A DNA stretch of 64,000 bases from CATQHD01 sp965243165 (GTDB lineage Bacteria > Actinomycetota > Acidimicrobiia > Spongiisociales > Spongiisociaceae): assembly GCA_965243165.1 (NCBI GenBank), contig OZ251535.1:3100001-3164000 (forward strand). Reading direction: 5' to 3'. Position 1 is the stretch's first letter. The number at the start of each line of letters is the position of its first letter. A model generated the notes under the pieces. It saw nothing but the letters and a program-made list of their open reading frames with translations, was not told the DNA's origin and did no database searches. Shown here piece after piece: positions 40,989 through 51,900 of the stretch. Made by a program: the position numbers and the translations under genes.

Positions 40989-41687
40989 ATGACAGCAGTG
41001 ACAGCGGATCTGGTAGACACCAAGGTCGAAGCGGCGAAGGCCGAGCTTCGGCTGGACATGACCGAAGCGGTTTCTGAATCACTCGCCGCCGTCAAGGAAC
41101 AGGGCGCGGAGTTCCGCATCGCCATCGAACAACAAAACGCAACCATCGAGAAACAAAGCGCGGAGTTCCGCATCGCCATCGAACAACAAAACGCAACCAT
41201 CGAGAAACAAAGCGCGGAGTTCCGCATCGCCATCGAACAACAAAACGCAACCATCGAGAAACAAAGCGCGGAGTTCCGCATCGCCACCGAACAACAAAAC
41301 GCCTCCATCGAGAAACAGGGGGCAGAATTCACCGCCGCCATCAAGGAACTGGGCGCAGAAGTCCGCATCGCCATCGAAAAACAAAACGCCTCCATCGAGA
41401 AACAGGGGGCAGAATTCACCGCCGCCATCAAGGAACTGGGCGCAGAAGTCCGCATCGCCATCGAACAACAAAACGCAACCATCGAGAAACAAAACGCCTC
41501 TATCGAGAAACAAAACGCAACCATCGAGAAACAGGGGGCAGAATTCACCGCCGCCCTCGCGCGGCACAGCTCGGCCCTCGATCAGCGCTTGACCACCCGC
41601 ACCTACTGGATGTTCGGGGCGATAGCGGCAGGATATCTTACCCTCTACGGCGCAACGATGGCCTTCATCAGTCAGCTGGGCGCTTGA
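40989..41687 (+). CDS. Coiled-coil protein with 18-residue repeats and C-terminal membrane helix
   Basis: The 232-aa protein starts MTAVTADLVDTKVEAAKAEL, a segment seen in small actinobacterial coiled-coil proteins. It then has repeats of 18 residues, SAEFRIAIEQQNATIEKQ. Three are identical at the DNA level (54 bases each) and a fourth is diverged; 29-residue units (GAEFTAAIKELGAEVRIAIE + KQNASIEKQ) follow. One C-terminal membrane helix is predicted (TYWMFGAIAAGYLTLYGATM), so the coil probably projects from the membrane. The start has GGGGAGGAG upstream. The gene lies between two family B repeats and an ISL3 remnant. Function unknown; it resembles DUF1640-like small proteins only in layout. 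Confidence 0.75.
   Translation: MTAVTADLVDTKVEAAKAELRLDMTEAVSESLAAVKEQGAEFRIAIEQQNATIEKQSAEFRIAIEQQNATIEKQSAEFRIAIEQQNATIEKQSAEFRIATEQQNASIEKQGAEFTAAIKELGAEVRIAIEKQNASIEKQGAEFTAAIKELGAEVRIAIEQQNATIEKQNASIEKQNATIEKQGAEFTAALARHSSALDQRLTTRTYWMFGAIAAGYLTLYGATMAFISQLGA
41106..41560 (+). repeat. In-frame tandem repeats (54 bp x3-4, then 87 bp x2, then short units)
   Basis: Units at 41106, 41160 and 41214 appear identical over 54 bases; the unit at 41268 differs at several positions. Two 87-base units follow from about 41322, then a partial series of AACGCAACCATCGAGAAACA-type units. All lengths are multiples of three, so copy-number changes keep the frame. Confidence 0.85.
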
Positions 41688-41714
41688 CCACAGTCGAGGT
41701 GATGCCTGTTACGG

Positions 41715-42170
41715 GGCTCTTCGGATTTCAGGGGGAGTGAGGGCGGGAGCTTCCGGTTGGGCTTCCCGGCGTGATGCCAGTTGGTGATCTGGGCGGCGCC
41801 GGCGGGCGAGGGTCCGGCCGAGCTGGTTGACCTCCGGCGGGCAGGACTCGTGCCGGCGGTCGGAAGCCAGTTGCCGTGCAGTAACGGTCGGCAACGTCGG
41901 GTTCGTCGGGCTTCGCCGCCGGTGTCGAGCCGTTCCGAAGCAAGGGTGAGCAGCCGCCGGATCTGATACAAGGGATCTCCTTTCCGCCCCCGATGCCCGA
42001 GGGTTTCCTGCTGGGTGCGGCGGCGCACCTGGTCGAGGCGGTCGTTGGCCAACCGCACCACATGGAACGGATCAGCGATCTGGCGGGCGTGGGGCAACAC
42101 CTGGTTGCAGGCCGCCCGATACGGGCTGGAGAGGCCCCGGCGCCGCCCATCTGATCTGTTCCAACCAGTC
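41715..42170 (-). pseudogene. ISL3-family transposase remnant, frameshifted and truncated
   Basis: Two minus-strand frames together recall the DDE domain of ISL3 transposases. One has NQVLPHARQIADPFHVVRLA, NDRLDQVRRRTQQETLGHRG and RKGDPLYQIRRLLT. The other, further downstream, has CPPEVNQLGRTLARRRRPD. The N-terminal half and the part between them are missing. The sequence GGGGCTCTTCGGATTTC at about 41716 resembles an ISL3 terminal repeat. The 5' side runs into a tail fragment of repeat family B at about 42195. The element cannot be active. Confidence 0.8.
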
Positions 42171-42253
42171 TTATGGTTGTTCCCGCAGCCACTGAAAAGG
42201 GCTTCGCCGCCGGGCCAGAGCACCCGAACAACCTGGTCAATCCCTATCCCGCG

Positions 42254-42719
42254 CGCTCTCTTGAGATGAACAACCTGGGTCGGCGGGAGCCCGTCTTCCG
42301 TCCGGCTTCCGAAAAGTGTCACACACCCCTGATACCTTGAGGAGGACACACACCGCAGCGATCCGGATGCTGCGGTCATACAGAGGCCGCCCCGCCCAGG
42401 GCCGGGGCTCCAAGGGCGGAGCGGCCGACCTGGCTGTGCCGAGACGAATCGGACGCAGAGGGCCCAAACACGCCCTCTGCGGTCGAAAACGATGGTTCGG
42501 TGGCGGCGGGGGCGGGGTCCCGGCGAAGCCGGGGCGGGGGGTGGAGAACGCGAAAAACGAAGGCGCTGCTTGGGCTTGGGTTTGGGTTTGGAAGCACAGC
42601 GGATAGGCGGAGCAGAATAGAAGCTGTTGCCAGTCAGCCGGTCGTCTGCCAGGGGTTTCGCCATCCGGCTCGCCGGACCCGAACTCCCTGGTCGGTGCCT
42701 ATCCGCTGTTCCTCTTAGA
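42254..42719 (+). repeat. Interspersed repeat family B, copy 2, plus extra tails
   Basis: About 465 bases match 40212-40672 with the same three stems. The region 42171-42992 has no gene I support. Tail fragments of the family (motif like CCGAACAACCTGGTC) also occur at about 42195-42250 and 42805-42890, and inverted at about 21270-21350. Confidence 0.8.
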
Positions 42720-42950
42720 AGAACGGTGGGCTGCTTGGTTTGGGTTTGGATGGGTTGGGTTGAAGGGGGCGGGCGGATAGGTGGAGGGGATGGAGTTTGC
42801 TGGTCGGCGGGTTTGTTGCCGGGGGGCCGCTGTGAGGCCAAGGCATCCTAACGACCTGGTCGGCCGCTATACGATTGTCTTCTGTGGGGGGCACGGAAGA
42901 GGTTCGGCGCATCCGAAAGGGCAGGGCTTGCCTGCTGGAGGGGGTTCCGG

Positions 42951-42985
42951 CCGCCCGGCCGCCCGGTTGGGGGGAGGCCGGGCGG
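42951..42985 (-). terminator. GC-rich hairpin after the first giant surface gene
   Basis: CCGCCCGGCC (42951-42960) and GGCCGGGCGG (42976-42985) form a ten-base stem just after the stop at 42993 of the minus-strand surface gene. No T tract follows. Confidence 0.4.
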
Positions 42986-42992
42986 GGCGGGG

Positions 42993-45900
42993 TCAGGGTT
43001 GGGCGGCGGCGGGGGTGGGTTGGGTGTCGGCGGGGGCGCGGTTGATGGCTCGGACGAAGAAGGATGCCATCTGGGCGCGGGTTACGGGTTGGTTGGGGCA
43101 GTAGTCGAGGGGCTCGGCGGAGCATCCTCTGGTTACGCCTGTTTGGTACATGCCCTCCAACGCAGCCAACACTTCGGGGGAGAGGCCCTCTACGTCGCCG
43201 AAACGGCTGGTTTCGGTGGGGACGGCGTCTAGGTGGGGGAAGGCGCCGATCATCATGATGGCCATGTCGGCGCGGGTGACTACTCCGCCGGGGTTGAACA
43301 GATCGTTGGTGGTTCTGAAGGCTCCTACGGAGACGACCCACTCCGCGAAGGGGCGGAACCACTCGTCGGCTTCGACGTCGGCGAGCACGATTCCTTCGGG
43401 GGCTTGGATGGTCCAGCGCTGGGAGACGGCCCGGTGCAGGAAGGCGGACATCTGCCGGCGGGTGATCTGCGCGTCGGGGCAGTATTTGGTGGCGTCCTGG
43501 GCGTCGCAGCCGAGGGTGATCCGCCACACCGCTATGCGTTCGATGTTGGCTTCGTGGACGTTGCCGTCGTCGTCGCAGAAGCGGCCGACGCACACCGGAG
43601 CAGGAGGCGCGGGGGGAGGCGCGCCGCCGCCGCCTCCTCCTCCACCGCCGCCGGATGGGGGAGGCGCACCACCGCCGCCGCCGCCGCCGCCCCCTCCTCC
43701 GCCTCCGCCGCCGCTGGGGGGCGGGGCCGGGGGCGGTGCGGGCGGGGCCGGGGGTGGTGCGGGCGGGGCTACGTTGGTGATGCTGAGGTAGGCGGTGTCC
43801 GAAGCATTCCCCAAGGCGGCGGCGGTTCCGGTTACGGCGATGCGTTCGGTTCCTTCGGTGACGGTGTCGGCGAGGATCACGACCCCGAAGGACGCCTGGG
43901 CGGACTGCTGCCCGGCGGGGATGGTGATGGGGAAGCTGGACGGGCGGAGGTTGCGGTAGTCACTACCGCTGGAGGCGGTGGTTCCGGCGCCCCCGGCCCT
44001 GACCGCGACTTCGGTGGGTTGGGAGCGCGGATTTCCGACCAGACTGGCGGTGGCGTTGACCGTCAGGGAGGAGGATCCCCGGTCTTCCCGCACGGTGGAG
44101 GGGCTGAGGGTGAGGGCGATCCCGGTCGGGGGGTCGTCGTTGTCGGTGATGGTCAACACCGCCGGATTGACGATGAAGTCGGCCAAGGCGCCGGTAACGG
44201 TCAGGGTTTTGTCTTCCTCTGATATGCGGTCGTCGCGGGGGCCGTCCAAAGCAAGCGTGAACGTCCCCGTGCCGCTGTTGGCGTTGGCTGCGATGGTGAT
44301 ATCGAACGGGTCAGAAACGGTGGCCTCGTAGTCGTCGCCCGCGGCGGCGGTTCCCCCGCCCACGCTGACCGTAATCGTCTGGGGGTCAGTAAACATTACC
44401 CCGCTGGGGTAGGCGGCCTGCACCGTAACCGTAGCCGAGGCGGCCCCTTCCGCCAATGAAGTCAACGTTTGGGGCGGGGTTGCGGAGTCCAGCAAGGTGA
44501 GGGTTACGGGGGCGTCGTCGTCGATGATCGTCAGCGAATCCGTCCCGATGGTGAAATCCGTTACGGTTCCGGAGACGGTTACGGTTTCGGGGCCTTCGGC
44601 GGCGGTGTCGTCTTCGTCAGAGCCGATGACCAGATTGAAGGAGGCAGACCCAGAAGACTGGTAGGCGGGTATGACCACGTTCACGCCGGTTACCGCTTGG
44701 TAGTCGGTTCCGGAGGCGGCTTCCCCGGAGGCGCCGACTGTGATGGGCACGACCAACGCCTTGGACAATACGGTGGTGGTTCCATCCTGGTAGGCGGCTT
44801 TCACCTGCACCCGGGTGGTTCCTCCGTCTTCGCGGACGCTGGTCAACGGATCCCCGCCGGGGGTTTCCAACGTCAGGTCGATGTTGGCCGGGGGGGTGTC
44901 GTTGTCGGTGATTTCGAGGCTGGCGCCCACAACAGGCAGGGTTCCCACGTCCCCGCCCGTGATCAGGATGGTCTCGGCTACTTCGTCGGCGTTGTCGTCG
45001 TTCACCTCGATCGTGAAATCTGCCTGCCCCGTCGTAGCGTTGGCGGCTATCTCGATGCCCAGCGCGTGTCCAGAGGGCGTCCCTGACGGCGCCGACAAAC
45101 CGGACACCCGGAAGTCTTCCCCCTCGTCCCAGGAGTTGCCGGCGTCGGCGGCGGCGGTTCCTCCCGTGATGTTGACGCCGACCCACCTGGAGGTGCTGGG
45201 CGTCGGCGAGGTCGGGTCGGTGGCCCTCACCCGCACCGTCGTCGAAACGGAGTTCTCCATCAGCGACGTCAGCGCCGTGTCGTTCGTGTCCAAGAACTCC
45301 AACGTGATGCCGCTGTCCACGATGCGCACAGTGTCCGATTCCGAATTCGTAGAGTCCCCCGACATTGTTCCCGTAACCTTCAGGTTCTCCCCGCCTGCCT
45401 CGGCGCTGCTGTCGACCCGGGCGGTCAAATTGAAGGTACCCGAAGCGCTGACTTGTCCGGCGGGGATGCTCACATCGAACGTTGCTGTGTTCACGCAGGC
45501 ATCCTCGGTGGTCGGAGGGCACGACGAAGCCAGAGTGGCTCCGTTGGTGTCGCCGGAGGCGACGGCCATGTTCACCGTCGTATCCGAAGTCAGCTCGGAC
45601 CCCGTCGCGTCCTTGAACCCGGCGGTGACCGTTACCGTATGCGCCGCTGCCTGCTCCACCACCGTTCCCGGCGACACCGACACCTCCAAACCGTCGTCCG
45701 ACGCCGGAATCGTCAAAGTATCGGAAGCAACCGTTCCGCCCGGAACCGTCCCGGTGATCGAGAATGTCTCCGCCGCCTCCGCAACCGTGTCGTCGACCAC
45801 CGACAGGCCTGTCAGCGTCGTCCATGAGCTGATCGTCGTGGAACCGGTCGAGATGACAACCGACACCGGAGAGCCGGGGGCGGTGAAATCCATCCCGCCG

Positions 45901-48629
45901 TCCTGCGCCGTCGACGGCGAATCCTCCTCCGCCGTTACCAACACCACCAAACTCTCGGACAAATCGTTCGTTACCCCCGATCCCAACGCCGCCCTGACCC
46001 GCACCGGCCCTGTTTCGTCCTCCGGCAACTCCTTCTGGTTGCCGGGCGTTCCGCCGTCGGTGTCCGCCGTCAACGAAACATCCAAATCATCGTCGGTGAT
46101 CTCCAACACCGCCCCCTCGACCGTGAACCCCGCCGCCGAGCCGCTCACCGCCACCGACTCCGGGCCCTCTGCGATCATGTCATCGGTGATCCCCAACCCT
46201 GACAACGCCGTTGCCGAACTGCTGGTATCCCCCGCCGGGATGCTCAACACAACCGCCGTCCCCGGCGCCGTGAAATCCGCCGCCTCGGTATCGTCGCCCG
46301 CCGCGAACGACAACGTCACATCCACCGCCCCCGTCAATTCCGAAGACTGAGCCCCCTCGAACTCGGCGGTTACCGACACATCCCCTGCGTCCCCCGCCCC
46401 CTCCGCCGCCGAAGCGGCGCTGAGGGTGAGCGCAATGGTCTCGGTTATCTCCAGATCGGCGCCGACAACGGACGACACCCCCGGCGCCGCCCCGTCGAAC
46501 CGGATCGTCTCCGTTCCCTCCGCTATTCCGTCGTCCCTGGGTGTGATCGTCACATCAGCCGACCCGCGGCCGTTCTGAAGGTTTATCACCACCGTCTCCG
46601 CACTGCGCGTGTAATCATTCGACGAACCCTCATCCGCGGTCCCCCCCGTCGCGCCCACCGTAACCGTCACCGCCGCGCCAGCTGTGTTCGCCCCGACACC
46701 GGCGGCCTTCACCCGCACCCTCTGCTGCCCCCCGGCCTCGCTGATGCCCGACAGAGCCGCTTCACCGCTGTCGGCCTCTGCCAAAGTCAACGTAACAACC
46801 CCCGGCTCAGAAAGCACGACCTCGGCCGAAGACACCTCCACCGCCGCCGTTCCCACCGCCGCCGACCCCGAAAACACCAGCGTCTCCGCCCCCTCCGTCC
46901 CCTCCGAAGCAGAATCGTCAACGGCCGTCAACCGGACGGTCCCGCTCGCGGTCGTGCTCCCCGCCGGGATGCTGATCGTGAACATGTTGTTCGACACCGC
47001 GGGCCCCCCGGCAGTCGCCGCCAAAGTGAAATCAGCATCCGCGACCCCGCCCGAGGCGGCTCCCGCCGCCGTCACCGTTACGTCCGTCGCCGACGTCAAC
47101 ACCGATGACGAACCCGCGAACTCGGCGGTAACCACCACATCCACCGCATCGCCTTCTTCCAACTCCGAAGTTCTATCCACCGACAACGCAATATCAGCGT
47201 CATCATCCCCGATCGTTACCACAGCCCCCGTCAGCGGCCCCACCGCCGTCGAAGACAATGTACCCCCCACCGTAAACGTCTCCGGCCCCTCCACCACATC
47301 GTCATCCGTAACAGTCAAACCAGCCAACGAAACAGTGTCCGACCCTATCGACATAGCCGGGATAGTAACCGTATCCGGTGACGACGGAGAATAAGAAAAA
47401 TCATCGGCCCCTGCCTCCCCCGCCTCCGGAGACGCCGGCGGCGCCGCCGACAACGTAACCACCGTCTCCGACGCAATAACCGAACTGGTAGTCGCCGTCG
47501 GGAAACCCGCCGAAACCACCACCCCCGACCCGGACGCCCCCTCTCTCCACACCGACTGCACACCGTTCGCCCCGGTGTCCGTATCCACCGTCACAATAAT
47601 GTCATCATCGCTGTCGTCCTTGAACACAATCTCCAAAGGCAACGCCCTAAATCCAGACGGCAACTGATCAAAGGTAAACTCAAAGGTCTTATCACCCTCC
47701 GCTATGGTATCCTGCGAAGCTCCCAACCTCCAAACATAGAAATCACCTGTATTTGTATCACTATCCGAACAATTTGCCTGAGTTTGTGTCCATAAGTTAC
47801 CTGAACCCCAAATCAGGCACTTAGCGCCACCTGAGGGATAACGAAGCTCATACTCGGTACCACTAACAGCCGTACCATCCCTGGCGCGGATTCGCGGCCT
47901 TATACCAGTACTATAAGAAAGATTCCTAGCATCTTCAAAGGTATCCCTGGTTGTCCCACGGTTACGGCCCGCATAAGCCTGAACCTGATCGTCAACTTGC
48001 CTACTGGCGTCCGGACCCTCACTCCAATCCATACCCTCGATACGCGACGAACTAAAACGAATCACCCGGTGCTCGTCGGTGATCGTAATATTATAATTAC
48101 CGATATTCGCATATCCAGAGGGGGTCGTATGGCTAATCCATATACCCGCCGGAGGCTCCATAGTATCATCAGCAGGAGCCACCATCCACAAATTATGTTC
48201 CCCGCTCGTCTGACCCGCCTTGATAGTCACATTAAAAGTATTATCATTTATCCCAGTCGCAGTAGTACCATCCCCAGTATAGATACCGTAATCCACGGTG
48301 TTGATTCCGCAACTAGTGATCTTCTTCATATTCGTAAACGTACACGACCCTGGTGTAGTGCCAGTCCAAGCATTCACTGTCACCCCCACCGTAACATCCG
48401 CGGTCGGAGCCGTATCAACCGTAGCTCTATAAACCGCGTTCACCTGATCACCGCCCTCATTGATATTGCGAATCACCTCTTCTTGGGTGACGCCGTCGAC
48501 CGTGACGGTGCGGACCACGCTCATCGTTATTGAAGGCGTCTGCCCCTCCACCGGCTCCGGAACCGACAGGAGCGCCGACACCAACGCCAGCGCCATCGCC
48601 AGCGCCCCCAGCGCCAGCACCCTCCGCAT
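42993..48629 (-). CDS. Giant secreted surface protein 1: Calx-beta-like repeats and three SLH-like repeats
   Basis: The protein (1878 aa from ATG 48629) begins with a signal peptide (MRRVLALGALAMALALVSAL) and a unique N-terminal region to about residue 360. About ten beta-sandwich repeats of the Calx-beta type follow (patterns like VVTAEFAGSSS ... ITDDDVVEGPETFTV and acidic DDD turns). A Pro/Gly-rich hinge comes next (runs of G and P near residues 1600-1660). The C-terminus has three S-layer-homology-like repeats, such as IAVWRITLGCDAQDATKYCP, ITRRQMSAFLHRA and VTRAQMASFFVRAI, which can tether proteins to the cell wall. The start at 48629 has GGGAGAG eight bases upstream; 48635 would be too close. 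Calx-beta domains bind calcium and support adhesion. It is paralogous to the gene upstream. Confidence 0.85.
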   Translation of the reverse strand: MRRVLALGALAMALALVSALLSVPEPVEGQTPSITMSVVRTVTVDGVTQEEVIRNINEGGDQVNAVYRATVDTAPTADVTVGVTVNAWTGTTPGSCTFTNMKKITSCGINTVDYGIYTGDGTTATGINDNTFNVTIKAGQTSGEHNLWMVAPADDTMEPPAGIWISHTTPSGYANIGNYNITITDEHRVIRFSSSRIEGMDWSEGPDASRQVDDQVQAYAGRNRGTTRDTFEDARNLSYSTGIRPRIRARDGTAVSGTEYELRYPSGGAKCLIWGSGNLWTQTQANCSDSDTNTGDFYVWRLGASQDTIAEGDKTFEFTFDQLPSGFRALPLEIVFKDDSDDDIIVTVDTDTGANGVQSVWREGASGSGVVVSAGFPTATTSSVIASETVVTLSAAPPASPEAGEAGADDFSYSPSSPDTVTIPAMSIGSDTVSLAGLTVTDDDVVEGPETFTVGGTLSSTAVGPLTGAVVTIGDDDADIALSVDRTSELEEGDAVDVVVTAEFAGSSSVLTSATDVTVTAAGAASGGVADADFTLAATAGGPAVSNNMFTISIPAGSTTASGTVRLTAVDDSASEGTEGAETLVFSGSAAVGTAAVEVSSAEVVLSEPGVVTLTLAEADSGEAALSGISEAGGQQRVRVKAAGVGANTAGAAVTVTVGATGGTADEGSSNDYTRSAETVVINLQNGRGSADVTITPRDDGIAEGTETIRFDGAAPGVSSVVGADLEITETIALTLSAASAAEGAGDAGDVSVTAEFEGAQSSELTGAVDVTLSFAAGDDTEAADFTAPGTAVVLSIPAGDTSSSATALSGLGITDDMIAEGPESVAVSGSAAGFTVEGAVLEITDDDLDVSLTADTDGGTPGNQKELPEDETGPVRVRAALGSGVTNDLSESLVVLVTAEEDSPSTAQDGGMDFTAPGSPVSVVISTGSTTISSWTTLTGLSVVDDTVAEAAETFSITGTVPGGTVASDTLTIPASDDGLEVSVSPGTVVEQAAAHTVTVTAGFKDATGSELTSDTTVNMAVASGDTNGATLASSCPPTTEDACVNTATFDVSIPAGQVSASGTFNLTARVDSSAEAGGENLKVTGTMSGDSTNSESDTVRIVDSGITLEFLDTNDTALTSLMENSVSTTVRVRATDPTSPTPSTSRWVGVNITGGTAAADAGNSWDEGEDFRVSGLSAPSGTPSGHALGIEIAANATTGQADFTIEVNDDNADEVAETILITGGDVGTLPVVGASLEITDNDTPPANIDLTLETPGGDPLTSVREDGGTTRVQVKAAYQDGTTTVLSKALVVPITVGASGEAASGTDYQAVTGVNVVIPAYQSSGSASFNLVIGSDEDDTAAEGPETVTVSGTVTDFTIGTDSLTIIDDDAPVTLTLLDSATPPQTLTSLAEGAASATVTVQAAYPSGVMFTDPQTITVSVGGGTAAAGDDYEATVSDPFDITIAANANSGTGTFTLALDGPRDDRISEEDKTLTVTGALADFIVNPAVLTITDNDDPPTGIALTLSPSTVREDRGSSSLTVNATASLVGNPRSQPTEVAVRAGGAGTTASSGSDYRNLRPSSFPITIPAGQQSAQASFGVVILADTVTEGTERIAVTGTAAALGNASDTAYLSITNVAPPAPPPAPPAPPPAPPPSGGGGGGGGGGGGGGGAPPPSGGGGGGGGGGAPPPAPPAPVCVGRFCDDDGNVHEANIERIAVWRITLGCDAQDATKYCPDAQITRRQMSAFLHRAVSQRWTIQAPEGIVLADVEADEWFRPFAEWVVSVGAFRTTNDLFNPGGVVTRADMAIMMIGAFPHLDAVPTETSRFGDVEGLSPEVLAALEGMYQTGVTRGCSAEPLDYCPNQPVTRAQMASFFVRAINRAPADTQPTPAAAQP

Positions 48630-48690
48630 CACCATCTCTCCCTACTCCAATCCGGGCCGAACCGGCCCAAAGGCGACCATCATCCAAACA

Positions 48691-48718
48691 ATTATACCCC
48701 CCCCCCCCCGTAAGTCAA
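48691..48718 (-). promoter_or_regulatory. Promoter with G13 spacer, candidate phase-variable switch
   Basis: On the minus strand TTGACT (48713-48718) and TATAAT (48691-48696) are separated by 16 bases: TAC plus 13 G (48697-48709). Both hexamers are near the sigma-70 consensus. The predicted start of transcription is about 55 bases before the coding start. Changes in the G tract would alter -35/-10 spacing. Confidence 0.75.
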
Positions 48719-48908
48719 ACACCCCTCGGAATGAAGGGGAGCAGGGGAGGCAAGGGCCGGAGCGGGGCGGCGGGCGGGAATCCCCGGCCCGTGGAGGGTG
48801 ATCCCACCCCGTACGGCGCCGGCAGGCCTTCCCCTGTTCGGGCGGCCCGCCCGTCGGACCGTGGACGCGGCCCCGACGCGGAGCGCGAGGCGGTTGGCTG
48901 AGCCTGAG

Positions 48909-51900
48909 TCAGGTCTGGGCGGCGGCGGCGGGGGTTGGTTGGGTGTCGGCGGGGGCGAGGTTGACGGCCCGGACGAAGAACGAAGCCATCTGCGCCCGGG
49001 TTACCGGCTGGTCGGGGCAGTAGTTCAGCGGCTCGGCGGAGCATCCTCTGGTTACCCCCGTCTGATACATCCCCTCGAGGGCGGCGAGAACTTCGGGGGA
49101 GAGGCCCGCGGCGTCGCCGAACCGGCTTTCTGCGGTTGGGACGGCGTCGAGGTGGGGGAACGCGCCGATCATCATGATCGCCATGTCCGCCCGGGTAACC
49201 ACCCCGCCCGGGTCGAACACCCCCTCGGGGGCGCTGAAGGCCCCGACGGAGACGACCCATTCCGCGAAGGGGCGGAACCATTCGTCGGCGCCTACGTCGG
49301 TGAGCTCGATCCCTTCGGGCGCTTCGATGGTCCACCGCTGGGAGACGGCCCGATGCAGGAAGGCGGACATCTGCCGGCGGGTGATCTGGGCGTCGGGGCA
49401 GTATTTGGTGGCGTCCTCAGCGTCGCAGCCGAGGGTGATCTGCCAGGCGGCGATGCGTTCGATGTTGGCTTCGTGGACGTTGCCGTCGTCGTCGCAGAAG
49501 CGGCCTACGCACACCGGCGCAGGCGGCGGGGCCGGGGGCTGGGCTCCTCCACCGGCCGGGGGCGGGGCTCCTCCGCCTCCTCCCCCTCCTCCGCCGGATG
49601 GGGGAGGCGCACCGCCGCCGCCTCCTCCCCCTCCACCCCCACCTCCTCCGCCGCCGCTGGGAGGCGGGGCGGGCGGGGCGGGCGGGGCCGTGTTGGTGAT
49701 GTTGAGGTAGGCGGTATCTGCGGCGTTTCCCAGGTCGGCGGCAGTTCCGGCTACGGCGATGCGTTCGGTTCGTTCGTCGACGGCGTCGGAGAGGATCACA
49801 ACCCGGAACGACCCCCGGGCGGATGATTGCCCGGCGGGGATGGTGATAGGGAAGCTGGACGGGCTGAGGCTGCGGTAGTCCCTTCCGCTGGAAGCGGTGG
49901 TCCCGGCGCCGCCGACGCGGACCGCGACTTCGGTCGGCTGCGAGCGGGGGTTCCCGACCAGACGGGCGGTAACAGTCACCGCCAGGGAGGAAGCCCCCCG
50001 GTCTTCCCGCACGGTGGAAGGGCTGACGGAAAGGTCGATCCCGGTCGGAGGGTCGTCGTTATCGGTGATGGTCAACACCGCCGGATCGATGACGAACCAG
50101 TCCGACGCGCCGGTAACGGTCAAGGTTTCATCCCCCTCTGATATGCGGTCGTCGTTGATGGCGAGTGTGAACGATCCTGTTGCGCTGTTGGCCCCGGATG
50201 CGATGCCGATATCGAACGGATCGGCAGAGAAGGTGGCCTGGTAGTCGCCGGCGGCGGTGGTTCCCCCGCCCACGCTGACCCGCACCGGAATGTAGCCGGA
50301 ACGGGTATTCGAGCCAGGGTAGGCGGCCCGCACCTTAACCGTGGTTGCGCCGGTTCCTTCCGCCAGTGAAGCCAAAGGCTGGGGCGGGGTCGCGGAGTTC
50401 AACAAGGTGAGCGTGATAGGGAAGTCGTCGTCGAGGATGCGGAATAGAACCGGAACAACGGCGAACCCGGGTACCATCCCCCCGGTGGAGATGGTTACGG
50501 ATTCGGGGCCTTCGGCGTCGTCATCGTCCTGAGCGGCCAGACCGAAAGAAGCAGACCCCGAAGACCGGTAGGCGGGAATGACCACGTTCACGCCGGTTAC
50601 CGCCTGGTAGTCGGTTCCGGAGGTGGCTTCATTGGCCGCGCCGACTGTGATGGGCAAAACCAACGCCCGGGACAACACCGTATTGCCCTGGTAGGCGGCT
50701 TTCACCCGCACCCGGGTGGTTCCCCCGTCTTCACGGACGCCGGTCAGGGGAGCGCCGCCGGGGGTTTCCAACGTCAGGTCGATGGTGGACGGAGGAGCGT
50801 CGTTGTCCGTGATGCTGAGGCTGGACCCAACAACGGACACCGACCCCACATCCCCGCCGGAGATCAAGATGGTCTCGGCTGCTTCGTCGGCGTTGTCGTC
50901 GTTCAACACGATGGTGAAATCCGCCTGCCCCGTCGTTGCGTTGGCGGCTATGACTATTCCCAGCGCGTGTCCGGAAGGCGTTCCCGACGGCTTGGGCAAA
51001 ACCGTTGCTCGGAAGTCCTCCCCCTCGTCCCAGGAACCCCCGGCGTCGGCGGCGGCGGTTCCGCCTGTGATGTTGACGCCGACCACCCTCCGGCCGGTTG
51101 TCGCAGCAGGCGCGGTTGCCTTCACCCGCACCTGCGTCGACCCGGACCCCTCACCCAGCGACGCCAGCGCCGTGTCGTTCGTGTCCAGGAACTCCAACCG
51201 GATGCCGCTGTCCACGATGCGCACAGTTGCCGAAGCCGAATTCGAAGAGTCCCCCGACACCGTTCCCGTAACCTTCAGCGTCTCCCCGCCCGCCTCCGCG
51301 GTGCTGTCGTCCCGGGCGGTCAGACTGAACGTACCCGAAGCGCTGACCTCCCCGGCGGGGATGCTGATATTGAACGTTGCCGTGTTCGCGCAGGCGTCTT
51401 CGGTGGTCGGGGGGCACGACGACGCCAGAGCGGCTCCGTTGGTGTCGCCGGAGGCGACGGCCATGTTCACCGTCGTCGCCGCCGTCAGCTCAGACCCCGT
51501 CGCTCCCGACCCCGACGGGTCCGCGAACCCGGCGGTGACCGTTATCGTATGCGCCGCCGCCTGCTCCACCACCGTTCCCGGCGACACCGACACTGCCAAA
51601 CCGTTGTCCGACGCCAGAATCGTCAAAGTATCGTGGGTCACTGTTCCGCCCGAAACCCCGGTGATCCGAAAAGTCTCCGCCCCCTCCGCAACCGCGTCGT
51701 CGTTTATCGACAGCCCCGTCAGATCCGTCCATTCGCTGGCCGTCTCGCCGGCCCGGATGACAACCGACGCCGGCGTCGAAGGAGCGGTGAAATCCACCCC
51801 GCCGCCCGCCGCCGACGACGGGGAATCCTCCCCCGCCGACACCTGCACCACCAAATCCTGGGTCAAAGCGTTCGCTGCCCCCGACAGCGCCGCCCGCACC

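Noticed and set aside
43600..43740. Gly/Pro-codon runs in surface protein 1 (and 49560-49690 in protein 2) as phase-variable tracts
   Set aside because: They are imperfect triplet repeats in frame encoding a hinge; changes would be in steps of three and would not switch the gene.
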